This document shows positions 12,990 to 25,500 of a stretch of DNA of 64,000 bases, piece by piece; the first letter of the stretch is position 1, and each line of letters opens with the position of its first letter. The position numbers and the translations under genes are program-made. Below the pieces are notes generated by a model, which was not told the origin of the DNA, searched no databases, and saw only the letters and a program-made list of their open reading frames with translations. The DNA is taken from positions 13,499,001-13,563,000 of the forward strand of contig NC_092575.1 of assembly GCF_037975245.1 (NCBI RefSeq). The letters are read 5' to 3'. Source of the stretch: Apostichopus japonicus (Eukaryota > Echinodermata > Holothuroidea > Aspidochirotida > Stichopodidae).

Positions 12990-13440
12990 AAATGAACATA
13001 TACCCGTCATCAACATATATAATAATAAATTATTTTGAAACCAAATCGACTTCCAGTTGCAAAGTTATTGCAATTTCGTGTTTTTACCTTTGACAATAGG
13101 GTTCATTCACTCACTCTGCTTTATCTACCCACCAAGTATGAAAATGATCCATCATTGTCTTGCTGTGTTAGTGTGAATATGATACAAACTAACGTTAAAA
13201 ATATCATGTTAAGCCTAACCCGTCATCAATATGCATATCAAATTTTAACACTTATCAAAATGTACCTACTGTAAATCCATCATCCAATTATAAAGCTCAA
13301 AACAAGAGCAACTTTCTGTTGCAAATTTATTACAATATGAAGACCTTTTACTGTTTACCTCATAACCTCATTAATATTCATGAGATGGGCACCATGGGCA
13401 TAACAAGCAAGACAATGATCCATCATTCCCTTATCGAATT
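12990..13440. repeat. Interspersed repeat fragments (CCGTCATCAA family)
   Basis: Related words recur in this stretch: CCCGTCATCAACATAT and CCCGTCATCAATATGC, AAATGATCCATCATTGTC and ACAATGATCCATCATTCCC, and GTTGCAAAGTTATTGCAATT and GTTGCAAATTTATTACAAT. This suggests at least two diverged copies of one repeat in direct orientation. The mirror copy lies at about 24880-25330. Confidence 0.55.
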
Positions 13441-13632
13441 TTAGTGTATACAATATATTTCGTCACACAGGCACACACGGACATCTCCAACCCCCCCCCC
13501 CGCACCACTCACACAAAAGCAGGGGTGAACACATATGTTCCATTGCTGAGAACAAGGAACCAAACATGATTAAGGGAAGGGGCAACTTTCTGTATTTACA
13601 CCAATCAATTTCTCAGGACTGATGTTTATCTT

Positions 13633-13919
13633 GGGGAAAAACGGAGAGCAATTTCAGATGTGATATATCCACAATGGTAGCAGTTAGTTTTCAATTAGTA
13701 GTTACTGGCTTAAATTTTCTTCAGATCAATACTCGATTGCATGGTATTTCAAATGGGTTTCAGGTAGTAACTGTGAACAGTATTCTTATACGATTTCTTG
13801 ATAACGTTCTTAATTTGATATCTAAAATGTTCCATTAATTGCAACACTGACATGGGATGTAAGAGTTTATCCACTTTGCAATAAATATTCTTAAAGCACC
13901 CTGTTACTAATGTTTTACA
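13633..13919. repeat. 287-bp segment present only in the left arm
   Basis: In the left arm this block separates GTTTATCTT from ACTTAATTTG. In the mirrored position of the right arm, near 24682-24688, the two flanks are joined directly. I see no terminal inverted repeats, target duplication or coding frame in the block, so insertion here and deletion from the other arm are both possible. Confidence 0.9.
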
Positions 13920-14186
13920 ACTTAATTTGAAGGAATCTTCATTTTCTTTGTAAATCATGTCCTCCTTCAATAGCATTTTAATCAGGATATGTATGTCACA
14001 AACTCTGTTGGACTCTTAAAGAATCATACGGAATAATAACAAGGTGTAAAGTTACACTGAGTGTAGTTCTTATTTTTGCTTACACAAAGAACATCAATAT
14101 GGTTGGGTGGTAACAATACATTTTGGTAGTGGCCATTTTGAAAACCAATAAACACGATTTACCGGTACTTGAAAGATAGCCCTATT

Positions 14187-14286
14187 ACGTTTTAAGTCAT
14201 ACATTAAACACCACACAGTTTCTTATGATAGTATTTACGTTTTAAGTCATACATAAAACACCACACAGTTTCTTATGATAGTATTT
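14187..14286. repeat. 50-bp tandem duplication
   Basis: ACGTTTTAAGTCATACAT starts at 14187 and again at 14237, and the following bases agree for about 50 bases apart from a single T/A difference. It is mirrored in the right arm at about 24316-24415. Confidence 0.9.
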
Positions 14287-16589
14287 TATGGTACAAGGAT
14301 TCACAGACTGCATTCATGTAAGATAAATGACAATCACAATGTGATCTTTTTATGTAAATAACCTAACAACTAAATCCATTAATTGATCACTAAACCTAAC
14401 TGTGCAGTATATCTGACAGACCAACACACTGTTAGTCTTCGATCTAAGGTTAGTTCACTCCAGATTATTTGAGGTTTAGTACTTGCGATTGTAAGATTCA
14501 CATACCTGAATGGTGTCGCAAATACAATTAACATTGTAAGCAATAAGGTCACAGAAAAAATGGTGTAAACAAACGTGATATTAACATCACAGAATAATAC
14601 ATATTTAACAGCATTGTAAGAAATTGGTTTAAAGGTCATATTAATTGCAGCAAGTTTGAAGTTTTTGTCTTCAAAGTTTTGTTTTCAAGACCTTTCAAAA
14701 AAAGTTTTATAGTTATCAACCAACTAATTCAACAGAACCACTTTCATTTTTCAACCCGTTAGATCTACATAGCACAGTATGTAAACTTTGCATGAGTGCA
14801 GCAAAACGAAGAAACAACTGTTGCCTACTTCTAAACAAAATTTATTCGCAGGAATCACACACCATAACAATAAATCGATGGTTAAAATGAATACCGTCAA
14901 TTGAAAAGATACCGCAGTTCATGTAGAGTTCACTTGATTGTATTTATTAGTCTTTTCCTACAGCTATACATTCTATGCAATTGTTGCCATTGTTACTGCA
15001 TACTTCGATCAAACGCATCAGTGCACAATTGAAACTCAAGACGTCTGAGTTAATATGTATGACTTAGGGTAATATTATCCAACGTAGCGACATTGCGTAA
15101 AAAGCAAGATGTTAAGCTATATCTACTAAATTTGACAAAGGTTACTATTCAAGAGCTACATTCCAAATTTAGATATGATCCGATTCAGAGTTGTAGAGTT
15201 ATTGCAATTTTAAAATTTTAGCCCCTCGCCTAAAAATTGGGCTATATACAATTTTGCGTCTGATTGGTCCCAAAAATATGTAGTCCAAGCAAACTAGGTC
15301 AAAATATATATGCCCCCAAAAATTTGGGCCAAAAAGATGAGGGCTACAGTGGTCTCCAATATAAAGGTTTCCAACATTTCGTGTCCAACGAATGTGTCCC
15401 AAAATGTACTTTACATAGAAAGACGTGACAGAGAAACATATAATCAACTTTTTTGAATGCCTCTTATTTTAGCTTTGAATACCCCAACTTTTACAAAGCA
15501 ACAGTTCGTATGTTTTGACCTGAACTGACTTTTGATTTGTTTTCAAACCAAGAGTGTTTGTTCTCAAACCAAGAGTGTTTTCTATTCAATGTTGAACAAT
15601 ACCAAATATGATCTTCAACCAGTATAATAACGTTGTCAGTGTTTGACCTCTGATTAACTGAAATGATGATGGCTTCTACTTTAATCAGCAGACATGTCCA
15701 TTGCCATCGTCATTATCTCAAACAATTGCATAATTGCTTCAAAAAAGTCGGTGATTTCGACTCTTCGTAATAAGTCGTAATACTAATTCTTTTAAATGTT
15801 ATTCTTCTTTATTCCTACAAGCTAGTGTAGATACAAAAAATTATATATATTTTACAATTAGAGAGTGTTAAAAAAAATGGCTACAAATGATCACACTATA
15901 ATTCGATAGCCTTTATTAATACATCCACTATATGTCCAACCAAAATAACTTCAAACTGCAAAGAAATGAACATAAAAAACACTTGGTAATTTTTATTTTA
16001 TTTGAATAAACATTGGCTACTTAAGTACCTCCTAATTTGCTCAAAGTAGCATTTTGGCATTTATCTTCGCATAAACAAAATAAGAATATTTTTTAAAAAG
16101 CGATAAAAACTGGTTTGCGTTCACATGTCACTTGAGTCGTTATGCAATCAGGACGATAATACAGCTTCTCGAAAATTTAATTTTATTAGTAATATTAACA
16201 TAACTTGCCATATTTGACTATTTCCTCCTGGCCTTTAATACCATAAACCTCTGGTTTGATTTGGTACACTTTGTGCTGCAAACAACATTGTCCTCATGGT
16301 TCACAAATATACGATTTAGCCTTTGAGCCACACAACGAACCTCTGCTGTTACAGTGTGGAATTCGAGCTTCGACGGTTTTTCGAGATACCTTACTTTGCT
16401 ACAATGGTAATGTCGGATTGCCTGGGCAACTGCATGACCTTTCAAACCCTATTCAACGAACGCAGAGTCCATTTTCCAGTGGTTTTGTTTTGTTTGCTAA
16501 CTTCAATGGGTGATCCTGATGATTCACGAAATTTCCACTTTCTTTGTACAAACATTTATTCACACAGAGTGTATTAGACCACGAGGAAT

Positions 16590-17650
16590 TTGAGTTTGCT
16601 GGGGTTTTTGTTTTTGTTGGTAAAAACAAATATACCGACGATTTTCAGAGATATTATTCATCAGAGAAGAATTATCAGCTCTTATCATTATACGGCATAT
16701 GTACTGCTAATACAGACAACATTCATGGACACTACTTTACTACCTCAAATAAAGCTTCATCTATGCTATACCTTTAAGCTTACATGGTAATGTATAATCA
16801 AAGAGCATCAGAAATATTGTGGCAAAGCTTTCTTGAAATGAAAGTATTAGTCAAAAATGACGTCACACGGCAGCATCGGACAAGGGTTCTTACAAACTCT
16901 AAACGCCCACCTCACCCCTTACTGTACCTCCTCAATGCATTCCCCTCGTCCAATCTCAATTTCGAACCCTGGCTAATTAAGATTATGTATTATCATGGCA
17001 TCATATTATGTTCCTGCTTGCGGGAAGATCACATATACATACATACATACATACATTATCAAAATACATCGGAAGATCTATCAAACTTATTTAAGCAAGA
17101 ATTCTTGAAAATAACACTTAATCTTAACTGACGTCATACGACAGCCCCGGAGAAGCGTTTGTAACTGTAACAAGATCCCCTCTCCCACCTTCCCCATCCC
17201 AACCCCACCCGACTCAGCTTTTACCTCCTAAATGCCTAGGCGTTCCTCGTGGTTATCCCGCGGATTGGATAAGAAAGGGGAAACTAATACTTTCCTGCTT
17301 TGCGCTTGCCCAAATTATCCAAATATCTGCAGTAAATCAAAGCATACAATGTGAATTACTACCTCAGGCTGAAACTAACTGCAGTAATGGAAATGTTAAT
17401 TGCCTTGTTGTCTGAGAGTATTACTCTTTCGTCTGTAATACTCTGCGCATGTTTCAAACTACGGATATAACGTCATTATGATCACGCCAATTTCATATTC
17501 TTTGTGCTAACATAATATTTACACAGGCTATTTAAGATCATGAGACCTGATAGACGTTTGCCTTTTTTTTTAGGGAAAGCAGACATACCGACGATTTTTA
17601 GAGATATTTTTCATCAAAGGGGAACTATCAGTTCGTAACATTATAAAGCA
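16590..17650. repeat. Diverged paired repeat blocks
   Basis: Two motif blocks each occur twice. TACCGACGATTTTCAGAGATA at about 16632 resembles TACCGACGATTTTTAGAGATA at 17587. GACGTCACACGGCAGCATCGG at about 16860 resembles GACGTCATACGACAGCCCCGG at about 17131. The blocks are too diverged to define the unit by eye. They lie within the left arm and are mirrored in the right arm. Confidence 0.5.
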
Positions 17651-19078
17651 GTTATACTGAGTGCTCACACATACTTCAAGGTAAGTATTTTAAAACCTCA
17701 TGTGTATTATAGGCTATGATTTTACGTTACTCGTTTCTATATCCTTGTACAAGAGTACGTATCTTGCTCTCTGTGCTGGTATTTACAGATCCGCGTTTAA
17801 AACGATCATTTTAATCCTAACCTTTTCTGCAACACTGCCGTTTATCACCTTATTCTTAATTTATTTCACATGTACACATATAGGGTAGGCAATACGAAAT
17901 ATTGGTTATCTTTTGAGGGAAGGAAGGGGGGGGGGGGTTATACATTGTACTTTCTATGTTACCAATAGACCATACCAGAAAAGTAACTACTTATTTCTGG
18001 TTCCTCTACTTCCATCTCACATGTAATATTTCAATACTCTATGTTGACTTTTTACTGAAAATGATACAATCTTTATTTATCATATCATGATTAAAATGTA
18101 AAAAATGGAATGTAGCAAATAAATTGAACTTAAATTTGACTTAGATCGACGAACATTCTGAGCAAATGCAATATTTGAGGTGTCATGCGTCATACTGATG
18201 TATGTTATCTAAATCATTAACTTCAACATAGCTACGCATTAGTCCACTGAGTAACAGTTTTCTACGAAAAAACAGACTCACCCTAACTTGTTAACAGGTT
18301 ACATAATTTGCCTACTCCTAAATTATTCATACGTCTGCAAACATCACGTTCTTATGTTGTTAACTTACAGTAAAATATAGCATTCAGCGATTTCGACTTC
18401 AGCTACGTGCATGTTTGCTATGTAACTTACAACAGCGTCGTACATACAGCACAGATTACAAATCATAAGCACACGACAGCGTATGTCGTGCTGTTCGTCT
18501 TACAAATAGAAAGGATGCGGCACCTGGAATTTCTCGGCCTTATTATAGCGTTGAGATGGCGCTATTGAGTTTGAGGGGATTAAAGGAAGGACGAAAATCC
18601 CTCCACGTAGTGTTTGTGCATACACACACTGTACGATACAGTTCCGTTGCTACTATTTGCAATGGCATAAGGATGTGATATGGAAAAATAAAATAAAAAC
18701 ATGAACACCGGGATACGCTTGCGCTGTAATGAGATTAGTCTCAGATTGTTACTCGGGTTACAATGGTGTTGGTTGGAGGCATTTGTGACCGAATAGTAAA
18801 TAAACTGAGCATCAACGACTTTATCTAAAGATCTAGGGGTTGGAGAGCCGATCCCAGCCACGAATGCCTCTGCGTTTTTTAGTTAACACTATACATATTA
18901 CTGAAACGTTATTACCTTACTGTTAAATGTTTTTGAAAGACTGAAGTCCAGACATAGATTTTTTTTTAATTCGATGATGATCGTTACCTATGCATTGATG
19001 TTGGTGTTTGGGTGCGTACCTTTGTGTGCGACGCCTTCTTTGTAAACTCGATATCTCCAGAAGGTATCATATTGATTT

Positions 19079-19520
19079 AAGAAGCTTGTTGCTTTCTGAA
19101 GAGATAAAAGGTCATCTTGGAGGTCAAAAGCCATTTGATGTCAAAATTCTAAAACCTTGTAATATGATATCTTTACGAAGAGGTCTCGGGCAGATAGCAT
19201 ACTTTGCATGAGGATGTAGATATGGATGTGGATGTAGATGTGGATGTGTAATGATGAGAAGAAAAAGACCTTCGTGAAGGTTAAATCTAATTTGAGGTCA
19301 CCAGGCGTCATGTTGTGAAAAAAAACATGAACACACTATCTCCAAAGATTACCAGTATGCGGCATGTAGTTACTTGGTACACTCCAAACTCCCTTCTGTT
19401 CACTAAAGATAAAATGTTCTTGGTAAATAAATAAACGTTTCTCAGACATAATTTTTTAAAGCCAGATGTCCTTGAATGTAACTTCATACAGCGTACCGGT
19501 TATGGTTCTCATGGCTACCA
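19079..19520. other. Central spacer of the giant inverted repeat (442 bp)
   Basis: This is the only unpaired sequence between the arms. The left arm stops matching after ATATTGATTT (19078) and the right arm begins with AAATCAATAT (19521). The spacer contains a short degenerate repeat of GGATGTAGAT/GGATGTGGAT words at about 19210-19240. No gene is seen. A 67-codon frame at 19008-19211 crosses the arm boundary and has no recognised content. Confidence 0.9.
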
Positions 19521-22500
19521 AAATCAATATGATACCTTCTGGAGATATCGAGTTTACAAAGAAGGCGTCGCACACAAAGGTACGCACCCAAACACCAACA
19601 TCAATGCATAGGTAACGATCATCATCGAATTAAAAAAAAATCTATGTCTGGACTTCAGTCTTTCAAAAACATTTAACAGTAAGGTAATAACGTTTCAGTA
19701 ATATGTATAGTGTTAACTAAAAAACGCAGAGGCATTCGTGGCTGGGATCGGCTCTCCAACCCCTAGATCTTTAGATAAAGTCGTTGATGCTCAGTTTATT
19801 TACTATTCGGTCACAAATGCCTCCAACCAACACCATTGTAACCCGAGTAACAATCTGAGACTAATCTCATTACAGCGCAAGCGTATCCCGGTGTTCATGT
19901 TTTTATTTTATTTTTCCATATCACATCCTTATGCCATTGCAAATAGTAGCAACGGAACTGTATCGTACAGTGTGTGTATGCACAAACACTACGTGGAGGG
20001 ATTTTCGTCCTTCCTTTAATCCCCTCAAACTCAATAGCGCCATCTCAACGCTATAATAAGGCCGAGAAATTCCAGGTGCCGCATCCTTTCTATTTGTAAG
20101 ACGAACAGCACGACATACGCTGTCGTGTGCTTATGATTTGTAATCTGTGCTGTATGTACGACGCTGTTGTAAGTTACATAGCAAACATGCACGTAGCTGA
20201 AGTCGAAATCGCTGAATGCTATATTTTACTGTAAGTTAACAACATAAGAACGTGATGTTTGCAGACGTATGAATAATTTAGGAGTAGGCAAATTATGTAA
20301 CCTGTTAACAAGTTAGGGTGAGTCTGTTTTTTCGTAGAAAACTGTTACTCAGTGGACTAATGCGTAGCTATGTTGAAGTTAATGATTTAGATAACATACA
20401 TCAGTATGACGCATGACACCTCAAATATTGCATTTGCTCAGAATGTTCGTCGATCTAAGTCAAATTTAAGTTCAATTTATTTGCTACATTCCATTTTTTA
20501 CATTTTAATCATGATATGATAAATAAAGATTGTATCATTTTCAGTAAAAAGTCAACATAGAGTATTGAAATATTACATGTGAGATGGAAGTAGAGGAACC
20601 AGAAATAAGTAGTTACTTTTCTGGTATGGTCTATTGGTAACATAGAAAGTACAATGTATAACCCCCCCCCCCCCCTTCCTTCCCTCAAAAGATAACCAAT
20701 ATTTCGTATTGCCTACCCTATATGTGTACATGTGAAATAAATTAAGAATAAGGTGATAAACGGCAGTGTTGCAGAAAAGGTTAGGATTAAAATGATCGTT
20801 TTAAACGCGGATCTGTAAATACCAGCACAGAGAGCAAGATACGTACTCTTGTACAAGGATATAGAAACGAGTAACGTAAAATCATAGCCTATAATACACA
20901 TGAGGTTTTAAAATACTTACCTTGAAGTATGTGTGAGCACTCAGTATAACTGCTTTATAATGTTACGAACTGATAGTTCCCCTTTGATGAAAAATATCTC
21001 TAAAAATCGTCGGTATGTCTGCTTTCCCTAAAAAAAAAGGCAAACGTCTATCAGGTCTCATGATCTTAAATAGCCTGTGTAAATATTATGTTAGCACAAA
21101 GAATATGAAATTGGCGTGATCATAATGACGTTATATCCGTAGTTTGAAACATGCGCAGAGTATTACAGACGAAAGAGTAATACTCTCAGACAACAAGGCA
21201 ATTAACATTTCCATTACTGCAGTTAGTTTCAGCCTGAGGTAGTAATTCACATTGTATGCTTTGATTTACTGCAGATATTTGGATAATTTGGGCAAGCGCA
21301 AAGCAGGAAAGTATTAGTTTCCCCTTTCTTATCCAATCCGCGGGATAACCACGAGGAACGCCTAGGCATTTAGGAGGTAAAAGCTGAGTCGGGTGGGGTT
21401 GGGATGGGGAAGGTGGGAGAGGGGATCTTGTTACAGTTACAAACGCTTCTCCGGGGCTGTCGTATGACGTCAGTTAAGATTAAGTGTTATTTTCAAGAAT
21501 TCTTGCTTAAATAAGTTTGATAGATCTTCCGATGTATTTTGATAATGTATGTATGTATGTATGTATATGTGATCTTCCCGCAAGCAGGAACATAATATGA
21601 TGCCATGATAATACATAATCTTAATTAGCCAGGGTTCGAAATTGAGATTGGACGAGGGGAATGCATTGAGGAGGTACAGTAAGGGGTGAGGTGGGCGTTT
21701 AGAGTTTGTAAGAACCCTTGTCCGATGCTGCCGTGTGACGTCATTTTTGACTAATACTTTCATTTCAAGAAAGCTTTGCCACAATATTTCTGATGCTCTT
21801 TGATTATACATTACCATGTAAGCTTAAAGGTATAGCATAGATGAAGCTTTATTTGAGGTAGTAAAGTAGTGTCCATGAATGTTGTCTGTATTAGCAGTAC
21901 ATATGCCGTATAATGATAAGAGCTGATAATTCTTCTCTGATGAATAATATCTCTGAAAATCGTCGGTATATTTGTTTTTACCAACAAAAACAAAAACCCC
22001 AGCAAACTCAAATTCCTCGTGGTCTAATACACTCTGTGTGAATAAATGTTTGTACAAAGAAAGTGGAAATTTCGTGAATCATCAGGATCACCCATTGAAG
22101 TTAGCAAACAAAACAAAACCACTGGAAAATGGACTCTGCGTTCGTTGAATAGGGTTTGAAAGGTCATGCAGTTGCCCAGGCAATCCGACATTACCATTGT
22201 AGCAAAGTAAGGTATCTCGAAAAACCGTCGAAGCTCGAATTCCACACTGTAACAGCAGAGGTTCGTTGTGTGGCTCAAAGGCTAAATCGTATATTTGTGA
22301 ACCATGAGGACAATGTTGTTTGCAGCACAAAGTGTACCAAATCAAACCAGAGGTTTATGGTATTAAAGGCCAGGAGGAAATAGTCAAATATGGCAAGTTA
22401 TGTTAATATTACTAATAAAATTAAATTTTCGAGAAGCTGTATTATCGTCCTGATTGCATAACGACTCAAGTGACATGTGAACGCAAACCAGTTTTTATCG

Positions 22501-25500
22501 CTTTTTAAAAAATATTCTTATTTTGTTTATGCGAAGATAAATGCCAAAATGCTACTTTGAGCAAATTAGGAGGTACTTAAGTAGCCAATGTTTATTCAAA
22601 TAAAATAAAAATTACCAAGTGTTTTTTATGTTCATTTCTTTGCAGTTTGAAGTTATTTTGGTTGGACATATAGTGGATGTATTAATAAAGGCTATCGAAT
22701 TATAGTGTGATCATTTGTAGCCATTTTTTTTAACACTCTCTAATTGTAAAATATATATAATTTTTTGTATCTACACTAGCTTGTAGGAATAAAGAAGAAT
22801 AACATTTAAAAGAATTAGTATTACGACTTATTACGAAGAGTCGAAATCACCGACTTTTTTGAAGCAATTATGCAATTGTTTGAGATAATGACGATGGCAA
22901 TGGACATGTCTGCTGATTAAAGTAGAAGCCATCATCATTTCAGTTAATCAGAGGTCAAACACTGACAACGTTATTATAACTGGTTGAAGATCATATTTGG
23001 TATTGTTCAACATTGAATAGAAAACACTCTTGGTTTGAGAACAAACACTCTTGGTTTGAAAACAAATCAAAAGTCAGTTCAGGTCAAAACATACGAACTG
23101 TTGCTTTGTAAAAGTTGGGGTATTCAAAGCTAAAATAAGAGGCATTCAAAAAAGTTGATTATATGTTTCTCTGTCACGTCTTTCTATGTAAAGTACATTT
23201 TGGGACACATTCGTTGGACACGAAATGTTGGAAACCTTTATATTGGAGACCACTGTAGCCCTCATCTTTTTGGCCCAAATTTTTGGGGGCATATATATTT
23301 TGACCTAGTTTGCTTGGACTACATATTTTTGGGACCAATCAGACGCAAAATTGTATATAGCCCAATTTTTAGGCGAGGGGCTAAAATTTTAAAATTGCAA
23401 TAACTCTACAACTCTGAATCGGATCATATCTAAATTTGGAATGTAGCTCTTGAATAGTAACCTTTGTCAAATTTAGTAGATATAGCTTAACATCTTGCTT
23501 TTTACGCAATGTCGCTACGTTGGATAATATTACCCTAAGTCATACATATTAACTCAGACGTCTTGAGTTTCAATTGTGCACTGATGCGTTTGATCGAAGT
23601 ATGCAGTAACAATGGCAACAATTGCATAGAATGTATAGCTGTAGGAAAAGACTAATAAATACAATCAAGTGAACTCTACATGAACTGCGGTATCTTTTCA
23701 ATTGACGGTATTCATTTTAACCATCGATTTATTGTTATGGTGTGTGATTCCTGCGAATAAATTTTGTTTAGAAGTAGGCAACAGTTGTTTCTTCGTTTTG
23801 CTGCACTCATGCAAAGTTTACATACTGTGCTATGTAGATCTAACGGGTTGAAAAATGAAAGTGGTTCTGTTGAATTAGTTGGTTGATAACTATAAAACTT
23901 TTTTTGAAAGGTCTTGAAAACAAAACTTTGAAGACAAAAACTTCAAACTTGCTGCAATTAATATGACCTTTAAACCAATTTCTTACAATGCTGTTAAATA
24001 TGTATTATTCTGTGATGTTAATATCACGTTTGTTTACACCATTTTTTCTGTGACCTTATTGCTTACAATGTTAATTGTATTTGCGACACCATTCAGGTAT
24101 GTGAATCTTACAATCGCAAGTACTAAACCTCAAATAATCTGGAGTGAACTAACCTTAGATCGAAGACTAACAGTGTGTTGGTCTGTCAGATATACTGCAC
24201 AGTTAGGTTTAGTGATCAATTAATGGATTTAGTTGTTAGGTTATTTACATAAAAAGATCACATTGTGATTGTCATTTATCTTACATGAATGCAGTCTGTG
24301 AATCCTTGTACCATAAAATACTATCATAAGAAACTGTGTGGTGTTTTATGTATGACTTAAAACGTAAATACTATCATAAGAAACTGTGTGGTGTTTAATG
24401 TATGACTTAAAACGTAATAGGGCTATCTTTCAAGTACCGGTAAATCGTGTTTATTGGTTTTCAAAATGGCCACTACCAAAATGTATTGTTACCACCCAAC
24501 CATATTGATGTTCTTTGTGTAAGCAAAAATAAGAACTACACTCAGTGTAACTTTACACCTTGTTATTATTCCGTATGATTCTTTAAGAGTCCAACAGAGT
24601 TTGTGACATACATATCCTGATTAAAATGCTATTGAAGGAGGACATGATTTACAAAGAAAATGAAGATTCCTTCAAATTAAGTAAGATAAACATCAGTCCT
24701 GAGAAATTGATTGGTGTAAATACAGAAAGTTGCCCCTTCCCTTAATCATGTTTGGTTCCTTGTTCTCAGCAATGGAACATATGTGTTCACCCCTGCTTTT
24801 GTGTGAGTGGTGCGGGGGGGGGGGGGGTTGGAGATGTCCGTGTGTGCCTGTGTGACGAAATATATTGTATACACTAAAATTCGATAAGGGAATGATGGAT
24901 CATTGTCTTGCTTGTTATGCCCATGGTGCCCATTTCATGAATATTAATGAGGTTATGAGGTAAACAGTAAAAGGTCTTCATATTGTAATAAATTTGCAAC
25001 AGAAAGTTGCTCTTGTTTTGAGCTTTATAATTGGATGATGGATTTACAGTAGGTACATTTTGATAAGTGTTAAAATTTGATATGCATATTGATGACGGGT
25101 TAGGCTTAACATGATATTTTTAACGTTAGTTTGTATCATATTCACACTAACACAGCAAGACAATGATGGATCATTTTCATACTTGGTGGGTAGATAAAGC
25201 AGAGTGAGTGAATGAACCCTATTGTCAAAGGTAAAAACACGAAATTGCAATAACTTTGCAACTGGAAGTCGATTTGGTTTCAAAATAATTTATTATTATA
25301 TATGTTGATGACGGGTATATGTTCATTTGTGGTTAAGTTACATTTTTGTGTATCTGTGAAGGGCTGGCTTAACATTATTGTATAAGCAACACTTTACAAC
25401 GTACATGGTAAATGAATGATAGATATTCATCACGCTTAGTAAGTAGATAAACCCTATATCTTTTTCAAGTCGACCAAACTCTTTAAATAGTTACGCTTGA

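Larger units (their letters stand above)
8224..19078 (+). repeat. Left arm of giant inverted repeat (10.85 kb)
   Basis: This segment matches the reverse complement of 19521-30094 almost without interruption. Paired positions sum to 38599-38602 in the inner half and to 38317-38318 in the outer half. The change is explained by a 287-bp segment present only in this arm, plus small homopolymer length differences. All open frames inside are under 120 codons and have no recognisable domains, so I see no gene. Local repeats within the arm are listed separately. Confidence 0.95.

Noticed and set aside
16218-17131. Short frames in the palindrome arms that appear twice (for example 75, 85 and 115 codons)
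   Set aside because: They recur only because the arms are duplicated. Overlapping frames on both strands, lack of domains and lack of splice context argue against genes.
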